A stretch of DNA of 64,000 nt, taken from assembly GCF_002929275.1 (NCBI RefSeq), contig NZ_PJIK01000007.1, positions 124,001-188,000 of the forward strand, given 5' to 3'. Positions 20,836 to 28,653 of the stretch are shown here, one piece after another. A program made the position numbers and the translations under genes. The stretch comes from Arthrobacter sp. ZGTC131. GTDB taxonomy: Bacteria; Actinomycetota; Actinomycetes; Actinomycetales; Micrococcaceae. Positions within the stretch are counted from its first letter, which is position 1. Every line of letters starts with the position of its first letter. Below the pieces are notes generated by a model. It did no database searches and had not been told where the DNA came from. It was given only the letters and a program-made list of their open reading frames with translations.

Positions 20836-21579
20836 ATGATGCACAGCCACGACCACGACCAGTCCGACGTCGACAGCTTCCGGACCAAACCGGCACGGGC
20901 CGAAGGCGCAGACCCGGCAGTGCTGTACCGGGCGGCGGCAGCCGGCCGGACCGACGTCGTCGGATCCCGGGGCATACTGGCCCTGCAGCGGGCCGTCGGC
21001 AACAGCAGTGTCCGCGGCATTGCGGAGGAGGACCGGTCGCCAGTGCTCGACGTCGTCTCATCCGGAGGCGGGCAGCCGCTCGAGGAACCGGTGAGGGCCG
21101 ACATGGAGGGCCGGCTGGGCCACAGCTTCGCGGACGTCCGCGTCCACACGGGCGATGCTGCGCACTCATCTGCGGCGTCCGTGAACGCCCACGCATACAC
21201 CGTGGGATCCAACATTGTGTTCCAGCGGGACAAATACGATCCCGGCTCCGACGCCGGCCGCACCATGCTCGCCCATGAACTGACGCACGTGGTCCAGCAG
21301 CGGAGCGGACCGGTGGACGGGACCGCCACGGGCACCGGCGTGCGCGTCAGCGACCCGTCGGACCGGTTCGAACGCGAGGCGGCCGCCACTGCCGAGCGGG
21401 CCATGTCCGCCCCGGCCGCACCGACGGCGCAGCGCTTCGCCGCTGGCGCCGCCGTCGTACAGCGCGAGGAGGCAGTCCAGCGCGAGGAAGAGGAAGAGGA
21501 GAAGGAAACCGCGCAAGGGTCCTTCATGGCGGGTGCGATCGTCCAGCGTGACGAGGCGGAAGAGGAAGAGCCGGGCTGA
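20836..21579 (+). CDS. DUF4157 eCIS-associated protein (metalloprotease-like)
   Basis: A 247-residue protein. The L-A-L-Q-R-x-x-G-N-x-x-V motif (48-59) precedes the DUF4157 domain: GHSFADVRVHTGDAAHSSA, NAHAYTVGSNIVFQRDKY and the HELTHVVQQ zincin motif (about residues 147-155). The C-terminus holds repeated VQR motifs (VVQREEAVQRE, IVQRDE) within an acidic tail. DUF4157 is the domain best correlated with eCIS cargo, either as a processing protease or as part of effectors. AAAGGGG precedes the ATG; a second ATG follows at once. Confidence 0.9.
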   Translation: MMHSHDHDQSDVDSFRTKPARAEGADPAVLYRAAAAGRTDVVGSRGILALQRAVGNSSVRGIAEEDRSPVLDVVSSGGGQPLEEPVRADMEGRLGHSFADVRVHTGDAAHSSAASVNAHAYTVGSNIVFQRDKYDPGSDAGRTMLAHELTHVVQQRSGPVDGTATGTGVRVSDPSDRFEREAAATAERAMSAPAAPTAQRFAAGAAVVQREEAVQREEEEEEKETAQGSFMAGAIVQRDEAEEEEPG

Positions 21580-21597
21580 TCCCGGCCGGAGCGGTCC

Positions 21598-24500
21598 ATG
21601 GCGACGACCTTTCAGGGCGGACCCGGCAAGGTTCCGGCGCAGCGCGCCGGGCCCACCGTTGCGCGCCAGGCCACCGGTGCTTCGAGAAGTGAGGTCGGCG
21701 GCGCCCTCATCGAGGGCAGGCGGCGGGCTGGGGTTTCTCCGCGGACGGGAGTCGAGCTGCGTGCCGTGCTGGCCTTGCAGCGGCAGGCGGGCAACGCCGC
21801 TGTGGGTGCACTCATGGCCGCGAAGCTCAAATCCCCGGGGGAGCAGGCCGCCGCCGAGATTGACGCAGCGCTGAAGGAGATCCGCAGGGACGAGCCCGCG
21901 ATCGCCACGGTCGAGAAGGGGCTCAAGGCCGCCAATACGGCCGGCGTTCCCGTCGAGCTCGAGGGGCCCAAGCCGCCGGCCTCGGCACTCGCGGTCACCA
22001 CGACGGGGTTCGGACCTGGGCAGGTGGCGTCGAAGAAGCCGGTTCCTCCCCCCAAACCTGTGCCCGCGGTCAGCCCGCTCGGGAAAGCCGCGGCCACCAA
22101 CGTGGGCGGGACAGGCAAAGGTGTCGCGGGAGGAAAGTTTCCCTCGCCTGCTCCCGCAGGAGCGGCCGCACCGGCGACGGTGGCACCTCTTGCACTGCCT
22201 GCCGACAAGCTGTTGCAGCCACCCGTTGCACCCACCCCGGTGCGGCCCGAGGACGATCCGGCCTTCGGCCAGGTCACCGGCACCATCAAGGGCTTCGCTC
22301 AGTCGCGGAAGGCGCACCCTCCGGCCGCGTCCAAGGCCAAGGAAGCCCAGGCCGCCGCACTTCCGCCTTCCGATGACGTCGCCGGCCAGGCCAAGGCAGC
22401 AAAACTCGACACCATGGACGCCCAACCGGCCGGGACCTTCGACAAGAAGGCGTTCATCGCTGCCGTCAAGGCGGCGATCGAGGCGAAGTCGCCGAAGACC
22501 CTGCAGGAGGCCGACGAATACAAGAAGTCAGGCAAGGCCGGGGAAGCCAAGGGGCAGGTCAAGGGGCTGGTCACGCAAGGCAAGGACGGCCAGGCCAAGG
22601 ACATCGAAGCGGCCACAGGTGCCCCGCCGGACCAGTCAAAGGCTCTCCCGAAGCCGGTCACGCCAATGTCCCAGGAGCAGCCGGGCGGCGCCGTGTCCGT
22701 TCCCTCGGCGGGAGCCGTGCCCAAGCCGGCACCGGCCGAGCAGGTCAACCTCGCCGCCGGCACGCATCAGGCCAATCAGGAGATGGCCGAGGCCGAGGTC
22801 AGCGACCAGCAGCTGGCGCAGTCCAACGAGCCTGAGTTCCAGCAGGGCCTCGCTGACAAGCAGGCTGCTGCAGAGCATGCCCAGGCCGCTCCCGCTGAGT
22901 TCCGCCAGCAGGAGCAGCAGGTCCTTCAGCTGGGAAGGGCGGAGGCCGGAGCGCAGACCGCCGCAGGCGTGACGGGGATGCAGAGTTCCAAAGCGGCGGC
23001 GCTGGCAAACCTGGTCGCGGACAAGGGCAGGACCAAGTCCAAGGATGAGGCGAAACGCGCCGAGGTCACGGCGAAAGTCCAGGGCATCTTCGCAGCCACC
23101 GAGGCCGACGTGAAGAAGATCCTCGACGGGATCGATCCGAAGGTGGACGCTGCCTTCGAGAAGGGGGAAGCCGGAGCGCGGTCGGCGTTCGAGGCCTACG
23201 TCGAGGCGAAGATGTCCGCGTACAAGAAGGACCGGTACGGCGGCTGGCTCGGCGGGTACCGCTGGCTGCGGGACAAGATCGCCGGCATGCCGCCAAAAGT
23301 CAACGAGTTCTACGAGGCCGGCCGCGAGCTGTATCTCACGAAGATGAACGCCGTCATCTCCACCGTGGCGGACATCGTCGGGAACGATCTGACCGCTGCC
23401 AAGCAGCGGATTGCCAAGGGCAAATCCGAGATTGCGTCCTACACGGCAAGCCTCCCCGCCAGCCTGCAGAAGGTCGGGGCCGAGGCCGCCAAGGAGATCG
23501 GTGACAAGTTCTCCCAGCTCGAGAGCGACGTGAACGCCAAGCAGGAGTCTGTGGTGGATGCCCTCGCGACGAAGTACACCGAGGCGCGCAAGGGGCTGGA
23601 CGGTCGGATCGAGGCACTGCAGGCTGAGAACAAGGGCCTGGTGGACAAGGCGATCGGCGCGATCAAGGGAATCATCAACACGATCCGCGAGCTTGCCTCG
23701 ATGCTCAAGAACGTTCTCTCCCGCGCGGCGGGTGTCGTAGGGGACATCATCAAGAATCCGGTCGCCTTCCTGGGCAACCTGATCGAGGGCGTGAAGGGCG
23801 GCATCCTCAAGTTCAAGGACAACATCCTGGGCCACCTCAAGAAGGGCCTCATGGGCTGGCTGTTCGGTGCCCTGGCCGAGGGCGGCGTCGAGCTTCCGGA
23901 CACCTTCGACCTCAAGGGCATCATCAAGCTGCTCGCGTCCCTGTTCGGGCTCACTTGGGCGAACATCCGCAACAGGATCGTCAAGCAGATCGGCGAGAAG
24001 GCGATGGCCGCCGTCGAGAAGGGCGTGGAGATCTTCCAGGTCATCGCCAGCCAGGGCATCGCTGGCCTGTGGAAGATGCTGGTGGAGAAGCTCGGCAACA
24101 TCAAGGACATGATCCTTGAGCAGGTCAAGGACTTCGTTATCACCAAGGTAATCACGGCCGGCATCACCTGGCTCATCGGCCTGCTCAACCCCGCCGCGGC
24201 GTTTATCAAGGCCTGCAAGCTGATCTACGACGTGGTGATGTTCTTCGTGAACAACGCCGAGCGGATCATGAAATTCGTCAACACGATCATCGACTCGGTC
24301 GCCGACATCGTCCGCGGCAACGTCAGCAGCGTGATGAACAAGATCAACGACGTCCTGGGCCAGATGGTCCCGATCCTCATCGGGTTCCTTGCCAGCGTGA
24401 TCGGACTCGGAGGAATCGGCCAGAAGATCCGCCAGATCGTGGAGACGCTGCAGAAGCCGGTGAACCAGGCCCTCGACTTCGTGATCAAGACCGGCCTCAA

Positions 24501-25644
24501 GATCGCCGGCCCAATTATTCGCGGCATCAAGGGCTTCGCCGGCAAGGTGAAGGCCAAGGTGGCTGCAGGTAAGGCTTGGGTGAAGGGGAAGGCGGCTCCA
24601 GTCAAGGAGAAGACTCTCAGCTGGGTGCGCAGTGCATTCGCGATGAGGGGCGAGTCGCACACGCTGACTTTGACCCCCGAGGGCGAGATCGTGATGGCCT
24701 CCCGTCAGGGCCGAAAGCTGGGCCGCTTGCTCCTCGCGGTGCTAAAGGACGTTGAGGCAAGGAAGCGCGCGATGTCGGAGGCCAAGGCAACGGCCGCCGA
24801 GATCGTGGCGAAGGGGAAGAAAGCAACCAAGACTGACAAGGCTTTGCTAGATGACCTCACGAGATATCTGGAGAAGGTTGACAAGTTCCTCGCCGACGTA
24901 GGCCAGATCGATGTCCTCCGGGCACAAATCGAACGCAGCCGGGCCAAGAACCCCAAGGCTTTGCTCGCCCGGCTGAGCAACATGCTCGCGAGTCTCGGGA
25001 CTCGGTTCAGGCTGGACGACCTCGGTCCTCTCAAGGAGGACCCGAACCTGATCGGCAAGATCGGGCGCTACGACGACCTAAAGAAGGGGCGGGTCAACGA
25101 GCTCGGAACTGGTGAGGCGGAACACATCATCCCGGGCGCTACGATGGAGCAGTTCATCCGGGGTTGGAACGCAAACAAGGTCTTCTACGTGCGTGGGTCC
25201 GGGAAGGACTCCATCTATAAGAAAGACATTACGATCCTTATCCCGAAGCGGATGGCCGACATCAAGACCGATCTCGGCGCCGCCAGCGAGGAATCCGACC
25301 AAGCCACCATCCGGCGGATTAAGACCGCGATGGCCGAGGCGAGGGCGCTGAACGCGAAGGTTAAGCGCGAGAAGCCGACAAAGCCGCAGCAGAAACAGCT
25401 CGCGACTCTCGACAAGCGGGCTGGTTCGATAAACGATCTCGTGATGAGCCGAGTAGCGTTGACGATCGCGGCCCGCCAGCAGTACGTGCAGGAACTGAGG
25501 CGGGGGGCGAAGGTTGGCCTTCCTGCCGGCGTCACGCCCGCACAGGCGATCCGCATCGTGGAGAAAGAGTGCTCCGACGGGCGGATCAACCAGGCTGCCT
25601 TGGAACAGTTGGCTAACATCTGGGGCCTCGACCCGCTCGGCTGA
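21598..25644 (+). CDS. Giant putative eCIS effector with HNH-like C-terminus
   Basis: A 1348-residue protein. Regions seen are: an N-terminal L-A-L-Q-R-x-x-G-N-x-x-V motif (58-69) shared with the DUF4157 protein; an Ala/Pro/Lys linker (~75-400); a helical, coiled-coil region (~400-720); a long amphipathic and hydrophobic region (~720-960, including ITAGITWLIGLLNPAAAF near 850 and ILIGFLASVIGLGGIG near 926); Lys-rich linkers; and a C-terminal domain with GEAEHIIPGAT (from residue 1172) and ILIPKRM (from about 1213). The last domain looks like an HNH/EndoVII-type nuclease toxin. It could instead be a tape-measure protein, since no other long helical protein is present. It starts 18 bases after the DUF4157 stop. 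Confidence 0.62.
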   Translation: MATTFQGGPGKVPAQRAGPTVARQATGASRSEVGGALIEGRRRAGVSPRTGVELRAVLALQRQAGNAAVGALMAAKLKSPGEQAAAEIDAALKEIRRDEPAIATVEKGLKAANTAGVPVELEGPKPPASALAVTTTGFGPGQVASKKPVPPPKPVPAVSPLGKAAATNVGGTGKGVAGGKFPSPAPAGAAAPATVAPLALPADKLLQPPVAPTPVRPEDDPAFGQVTGTIKGFAQSRKAHPPAASKAKEAQAAALPPSDDVAGQAKAAKLDTMDAQPAGTFDKKAFIAAVKAAIEAKSPKTLQEADEYKKSGKAGEAKGQVKGLVTQGKDGQAKDIEAATGAPPDQSKALPKPVTPMSQEQPGGAVSVPSAGAVPKPAPAEQVNLAAGTHQANQEMAEAEVSDQQLAQSNEPEFQQGLADKQAAAEHAQAAPAEFRQQEQQVLQLGRAEAGAQTAAGVTGMQSSKAAALANLVADKGRTKSKDEAKRAEVTAKVQGIFAATEADVKKILDGIDPKVDAAFEKGEAGARSAFEAYVEAKMSAYKKDRYGGWLGGYRWLRDKIAGMPPKVNEFYEAGRELYLTKMNAVISTVADIVGNDLTAAKQRIAKGKSEIASYTASLPASLQKVGAEAAKEIGDKFSQLESDVNAKQESVVDALATKYTEARKGLDGRIEALQAENKGLVDKAIGAIKGIINTIRELASMLKNVLSRAAGVVGDIIKNPVAFLGNLIEGVKGGILKFKDNILGHLKKGLMGWLFGALAEGGVELPDTFDLKGIIKLLASLFGLTWANIRNRIVKQIGEKAMAAVEKGVEIFQVIASQGIAGLWKMLVEKLGNIKDMILEQVKDFVITKVITAGITWLIGLLNPAAAFIKACKLIYDVVMFFVNNAERIMKFVNTIIDSVADIVRGNVSSVMNKINDVLGQMVPILIGFLASVIGLGGIGQKIRQIVETLQKPVNQALDFVIKTGLKIAGPIIRGIKGFAGKVKAKVAAGKAWVKGKAAPVKEKTLSWVRSAFAMRGESHTLTLTPEGEIVMASRQGRKLGRLLLAVLKDVEARKRAMSEAKATAAEIVAKGKKATKTDKALLDDLTRYLEKVDKFLADVGQIDVLRAQIERSRAKNPKALLARLSNMLASLGTRFRLDDLGPLKEDPNLIGKIGRYDDLKKGRVNELGTGEAEHIIPGATMEQFIRGWNANKVFYVRGSGKDSIYKKDITILIPKRMADIKTDLGAASEESDQATIRRIKTAMAEARALNAKVKREKPTKPQQKQLATLDKRAGSINDLVMSRVALTIAARQQYVQELRRGAKVGLPAGVTPAQAIRIVEKECSDGRINQAALEQLANIWGLDPLG

Positions 25645-25997
25645 TCGGGGCCGGAGTCCGAACCGACGAATCGGATCCTCACACGGTCGGGCAGGCGATC
25701 GGCGCAGGGGGTCAAGGCCCCTGATCTACCTGAGCGCGCAGGTGGGGCGGCCAGATCTCTGCGCCGCACCGGCGTGGTCCGGCCATAGGCCTTCCACCGG
25801 GCGCACCACCTCGCCAGATGTGCGAACCACTACATCGTTAGAGTTGCGAGGCCTAGACGATGTAAGGCAAGGGCCCGGCTGGAGGGTGCCCCTTCGTGCA
25901 CCCCATCCTTCCCGTGAGCGCATCCGCATAGCCGTACCGCGGCACCCCGTCTCCGCAGGACCCTTGAACCACGTTTTGGGTTCACCGAGGAGACAAA
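25645..25997. other. 353-base gap between effector and sheath genes
   Basis: No convincing reading frame on either strand. It contains an inverted repeat ACATCGT (25832-25838) / ACGATGT (25857-25863) with inner TAG/CTA pairing. A GGGG-rich hairpin-like stretch near 25706-25722 could end the effector message. It probably carries the sheath-tube promoter. GAGGAGA before the sheath ATG is its ribosome-binding site. Confidence 0.5.
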
Positions 25998-27557
25998 ATG
26001 CCAAGCTATCTTTCGCCAGGTGTGTACGTAAACGAGGTCGCAGCGGGAACTCGTCCAATTGAGGGCGTAGGCACAGCAGTCGCTGCGTTCGTCGGGCTTG
26101 CCTCCAAAGGCCCGGACAATCAGCCGACCCTGGTGTCCAACTGGACCCAGTTCTCCGAAACTTTCGGGGACTTCATCCCGGGCTCGTATCTCGCCCACGC
26201 CGTCTACGGCTACTTCCTCAACGGCGGAGGGAACTGCTATGTCGTGCGCATCGGCGCCGACGGAGGACGCGAGGAGGACAAACCCAAGCAGGCACCGAAG
26301 GCCGTGACCGCCTCCCCGACGGCCGAAATCGGCGGATACCGCCTGACGGCAAAATCCACGGCCGCCAACCCGAAGCCCGTCACCGTGGAAATCGCGGACC
26401 CTAGCGGTGAAAACGTACCCGAGGACCAGTTCAAGATAGTCATCACGGCTGAGGGCAGGCAGCCCGAGGTCTGGGACAACGTCACCACCAAACGCGGCCC
26501 CAACAACGCCGCCACGAAGGTCAGCACCGAATCGAAGATCGTCACCATCGAGGAAGTCGCCACCGGCGGAGCCCTCGTGAAGCCGGACAAGGGCACCATC
26601 CAGCTGGTCGCACCGGAGCCGGAACCCGAGCCGCCAACCACCGAAGAGCTGAGGGCAGACGACTACGTCGGCGACGCCGCCGACCGCACCGGATTCAGCG
26701 GCCTCGAGGCCGTGGACGAGGTAACAATGGTCGCGGTGCCGGACCTAATGGCCGCCTACGAACAGGGATCCATCGACCTGGAAACGGTCAAAGCTGTCCA
26801 GCTGGCCGCCATCGCCCACTGCGAACTAATGGGGGACCGCATCGCCATCATCGACCCGCCACCCAACCTCAACGCCCAGCAGATCAAGGATTGGCGCATG
26901 GACGGCGGCGGCTACGACTCCAAGTTCGCGGCACTCTACTGGCCCTGGGTGAAGGCCTTCGACCCCTCCACCGGAACGAACAGGTTCATCCCGCCGTCGG
27001 GCCACATGGCCGGCGTCTGGGCCCGCAACGACGACACCCGCGGTGTCCACAAGGCGCCTGCCAACGAGGTGATCCGCGGCGTCACCAGCCTGCAGACCCA
27101 GATCACCAAGACAGAGCAGGAACTGCTGAACCCCATCGGCGTCAACTGCATCCGAACCTTCCCGGGCCGCGGAATCCGGGTCTGGGGAGCCCGCACCATG
27201 TCCAGCGACGCCGAATGGCGCTACCTCAACGTCCGTCGCCTCTTCAATTACTTGGAAGAGTCCATCCTGCAGGGAACCCAGTGGGCAGTCTTCGAACCGA
27301 ACGACCCCGCCCTGTGGTCCCGCATCCGGCGCACCATCAGCGCCTTCCTGACGAACGAATGGCGCAAGGGCGCCCTCTTCGGACTCACCCCGGAGCAGGC
27401 CTTCTACGTCAAATGCGACTCGGAGACCAACCCGGCCGAGGGCATCGACGCCGGCCAGGTGGTCTGCCAGATCGGTGTGGCCCCGGTGAAGCCGGCCGAA
27501 TTTGTTGTCTTCCAGCTGTCCCAGTTCTCCGGTGGCACCAGCCTCGTGAGCGAGTAA
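25998..27557 (+). CDS. Contractile sheath protein (eCIS)
   Basis: A 519-residue phage-tail-sheath protein. The N-terminus SYLSPGVYVNEVAAGTRPIE and VGTAVAAFVGLASKGPDNQP, and the C-terminal domain with GVNCIRTFPGRGIRVWGART and YLNVRRLFNYLEESI, are diagnostic of Afp2-4/Pvc2-type sheaths. A less conserved, probably surface-exposed insertion (about residues 100-220) lies between. Subunits form the outer contractile cylinder whose shortening drives the tube. Only one sheath gene is visible, whereas Afp has three. It is followed 24 bases later by the tube gene. Confidence 0.95.
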   Translation: MPSYLSPGVYVNEVAAGTRPIEGVGTAVAAFVGLASKGPDNQPTLVSNWTQFSETFGDFIPGSYLAHAVYGYFLNGGGNCYVVRIGADGGREEDKPKQAPKAVTASPTAEIGGYRLTAKSTAANPKPVTVEIADPSGENVPEDQFKIVITAEGRQPEVWDNVTTKRGPNNAATKVSTESKIVTIEEVATGGALVKPDKGTIQLVAPEPEPEPPTTEELRADDYVGDAADRTGFSGLEAVDEVTMVAVPDLMAAYEQGSIDLETVKAVQLAAIAHCELMGDRIAIIDPPPNLNAQQIKDWRMDGGGYDSKFAALYWPWVKAFDPSTGTNRFIPPSGHMAGVWARNDDTRGVHKAPANEVIRGVTSLQTQITKTEQELLNPIGVNCIRTFPGRGIRVWGARTMSSDAEWRYLNVRRLFNYLEESILQGTQWAVFEPNDPALWSRIRRTISAFLTNEWRKGALFGLTPEQAFYVKCDSETNPAEGIDAGQVVCQIGVAPVKPAEFVVFQLSQFSGGTSLVSE

Positions 27558-27581
27558 TCCCAGTTCAAAAGGAGCAAGACC

Positions 27582-28025
27582 ATGGCCCTCGGCGATTTTG
27601 ACAACTCACCAGCCAACGCCTTCACGGTCACCATTGACGGCATCGAGGTGCCCAGGGTGATCGAAGTGAGCGGCCTCAAATCGGAGGTGGACAAGATCGA
27701 GCTGAAGCAGCAGACAAAGGACGGAAAATACGTGGTGCGCCAGCTCATCGGCCGCGCCAAGCCGGGAGAGCTCAGCATCACTCGTGGCCTGACCGAAAGC
27801 AAGACCGTGACTGATTGGCTCAAGACCGTCATGGAAGGTGACGTCGCCGGTGCCCGCAAGACCGCCGCCGTCGCCCTGCTCGACTACAAGGGCGACACCC
27901 TCAAGACGTACAACTTCGTGAACTGCTGGGTGAAAAGCGTTGAACTGAATTCGCTCAAGGCCGGCGCGACAGAACAGGCCACGGAGAAATTCGTGATCTG
28001 CTACGACGAGTCCACCATCTCATGA
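27582..28025 (+). CDS. Inner tube protein 1 (gp19/Hcp-like)
   Basis: A 147-residue tail-tube protein of the T4 gp19-like family: FTVTIDGIEVPRVIEVSGL, IELKQQTKDGKYVVRQLIG, LSITRGLTESKTVTDWLKTV and YNFVNCWVKSVELNSLKAG. It should form the hexameric rings of the inner tube. AAAGGAG precedes the ATG. Its stop overlaps the next start (ATGA, 28022-28025), implying coupled translation. Confidence 0.95.
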   Translation: MALGDFDNSPANAFTVTIDGIEVPRVIEVSGLKSEVDKIELKQQTKDGKYVVRQLIGRAKPGELSITRGLTESKTVTDWLKTVMEGDVAGARKTAAVALLDYKGDTLKTYNFVNCWVKSVELNSLKAGATEQATEKFVICYDESTIS

Positions 28026-28495
28026 TGCAACGGACCCATGGAGCGGCGGTCCTCCCGGATCACGGCGGGGACCCACCGGGAGCACAGCTGAGCGGCGGCC
28101 AGGACCGCAACGGGGACTGGCAGCCGCTCCGCACCGAGTTCAACTTTGAGCTTCCCCGCGGTTACGTCGACCAGGACGGCACCGTCCACAAGTCCGGTGT
28201 CATGCGGCTGGCAACGGCCCGCGATGAACTGCTGCCGCTCTACGATGCCCGGGTCCAGGAGAATGCGGCCTACACAACCGTCGTCCTCCTGGGCAGGGTC
28301 ATCACGTCGCTCGGCACACTGGGTGCAGTGACGTCCGCCGTGGTGGAGAACATGTTCGCCTCCGACGTCGCCTTCCTCCAGGATTTCTACCGCCGGATCA
28401 ACGCCGAAGGTCACACACGGATCGCCGTCACCTGTCCCGAATGCTCTCACCGCTTTACGGCGGATCTCGCTGGTGGCCGCCTGGGGGAATCATGA
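28022..28495 (+). CDS. Phage-tail assembly-type eCIS protein
   Basis: A 157-residue protein with the pattern of phage tail assembly/gp41-like proteins: RTEFNFELPRGYVDQDGTVH, MRLATARDELLPLYDARVQ, YTTVVLLGRVITSLG and a final VTCPECSHRF with one C-x2-C. It may act as an assembly chaperone by analogy with tail-assembly proteins; this is inferred. It is coupled by 4-base overlaps both to the tube gene before and to the small DUF6760 gene after. Confidence 0.8.
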   Translation: MMQRTHGAAVLPDHGGDPPGAQLSGGQDRNGDWQPLRTEFNFELPRGYVDQDGTVHKSGVMRLATARDELLPLYDARVQENAAYTTVVLLGRVITSLGTLGAVTSAVVENMFASDVAFLQDFYRRINAEGHTRIAVTCPECSHRFTADLAGGRLGES

Positions 28496-28650
28496 CGTAC
28501 GCGCCGGACCGGATCTACGAGGAGGTGGCGTACGTGGCGTACCACTTCCACTGGCCCCTTGACGACATCCTGGATCTGGAACACGGCCAGCGGCTCCGGT
28601 ACGTCAAAGAAATCGCGGGCATCAACACCCGGCTCTCCCAGGAGCGCTGA
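28492..28650 (+). CDS. DUF6760 small eCIS protein
   Basis: A 52-residue protein: MTYAPDRIYEEVAYVAYHFH, then WPLDDILDLEHGQRLRYVKE. The W-x4-I-L-x-L-E-H-x2-R pattern matches the tiny helical protein seen downstream of the tail-assembly gene in many eCIS loci and resembles the tail-assembly chaperone partner of phages. ATG 28492 overlaps the previous stop (ATGA). Frames extending upstream are not conserved. Confidence 0.8.
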   Translation: MTYAPDRIYEEVAYVAYHFHWPLDDILDLEHGQRLRYVKEIAGINTRLSQER

Positions 28651-28653
28651 ACC

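Noticed and set aside
25514-26062. Open frame in the effector-sheath gap
   Set aside because: Arg/Ser-rich, overlaps both neighbours and has no ribosome-binding site or family.
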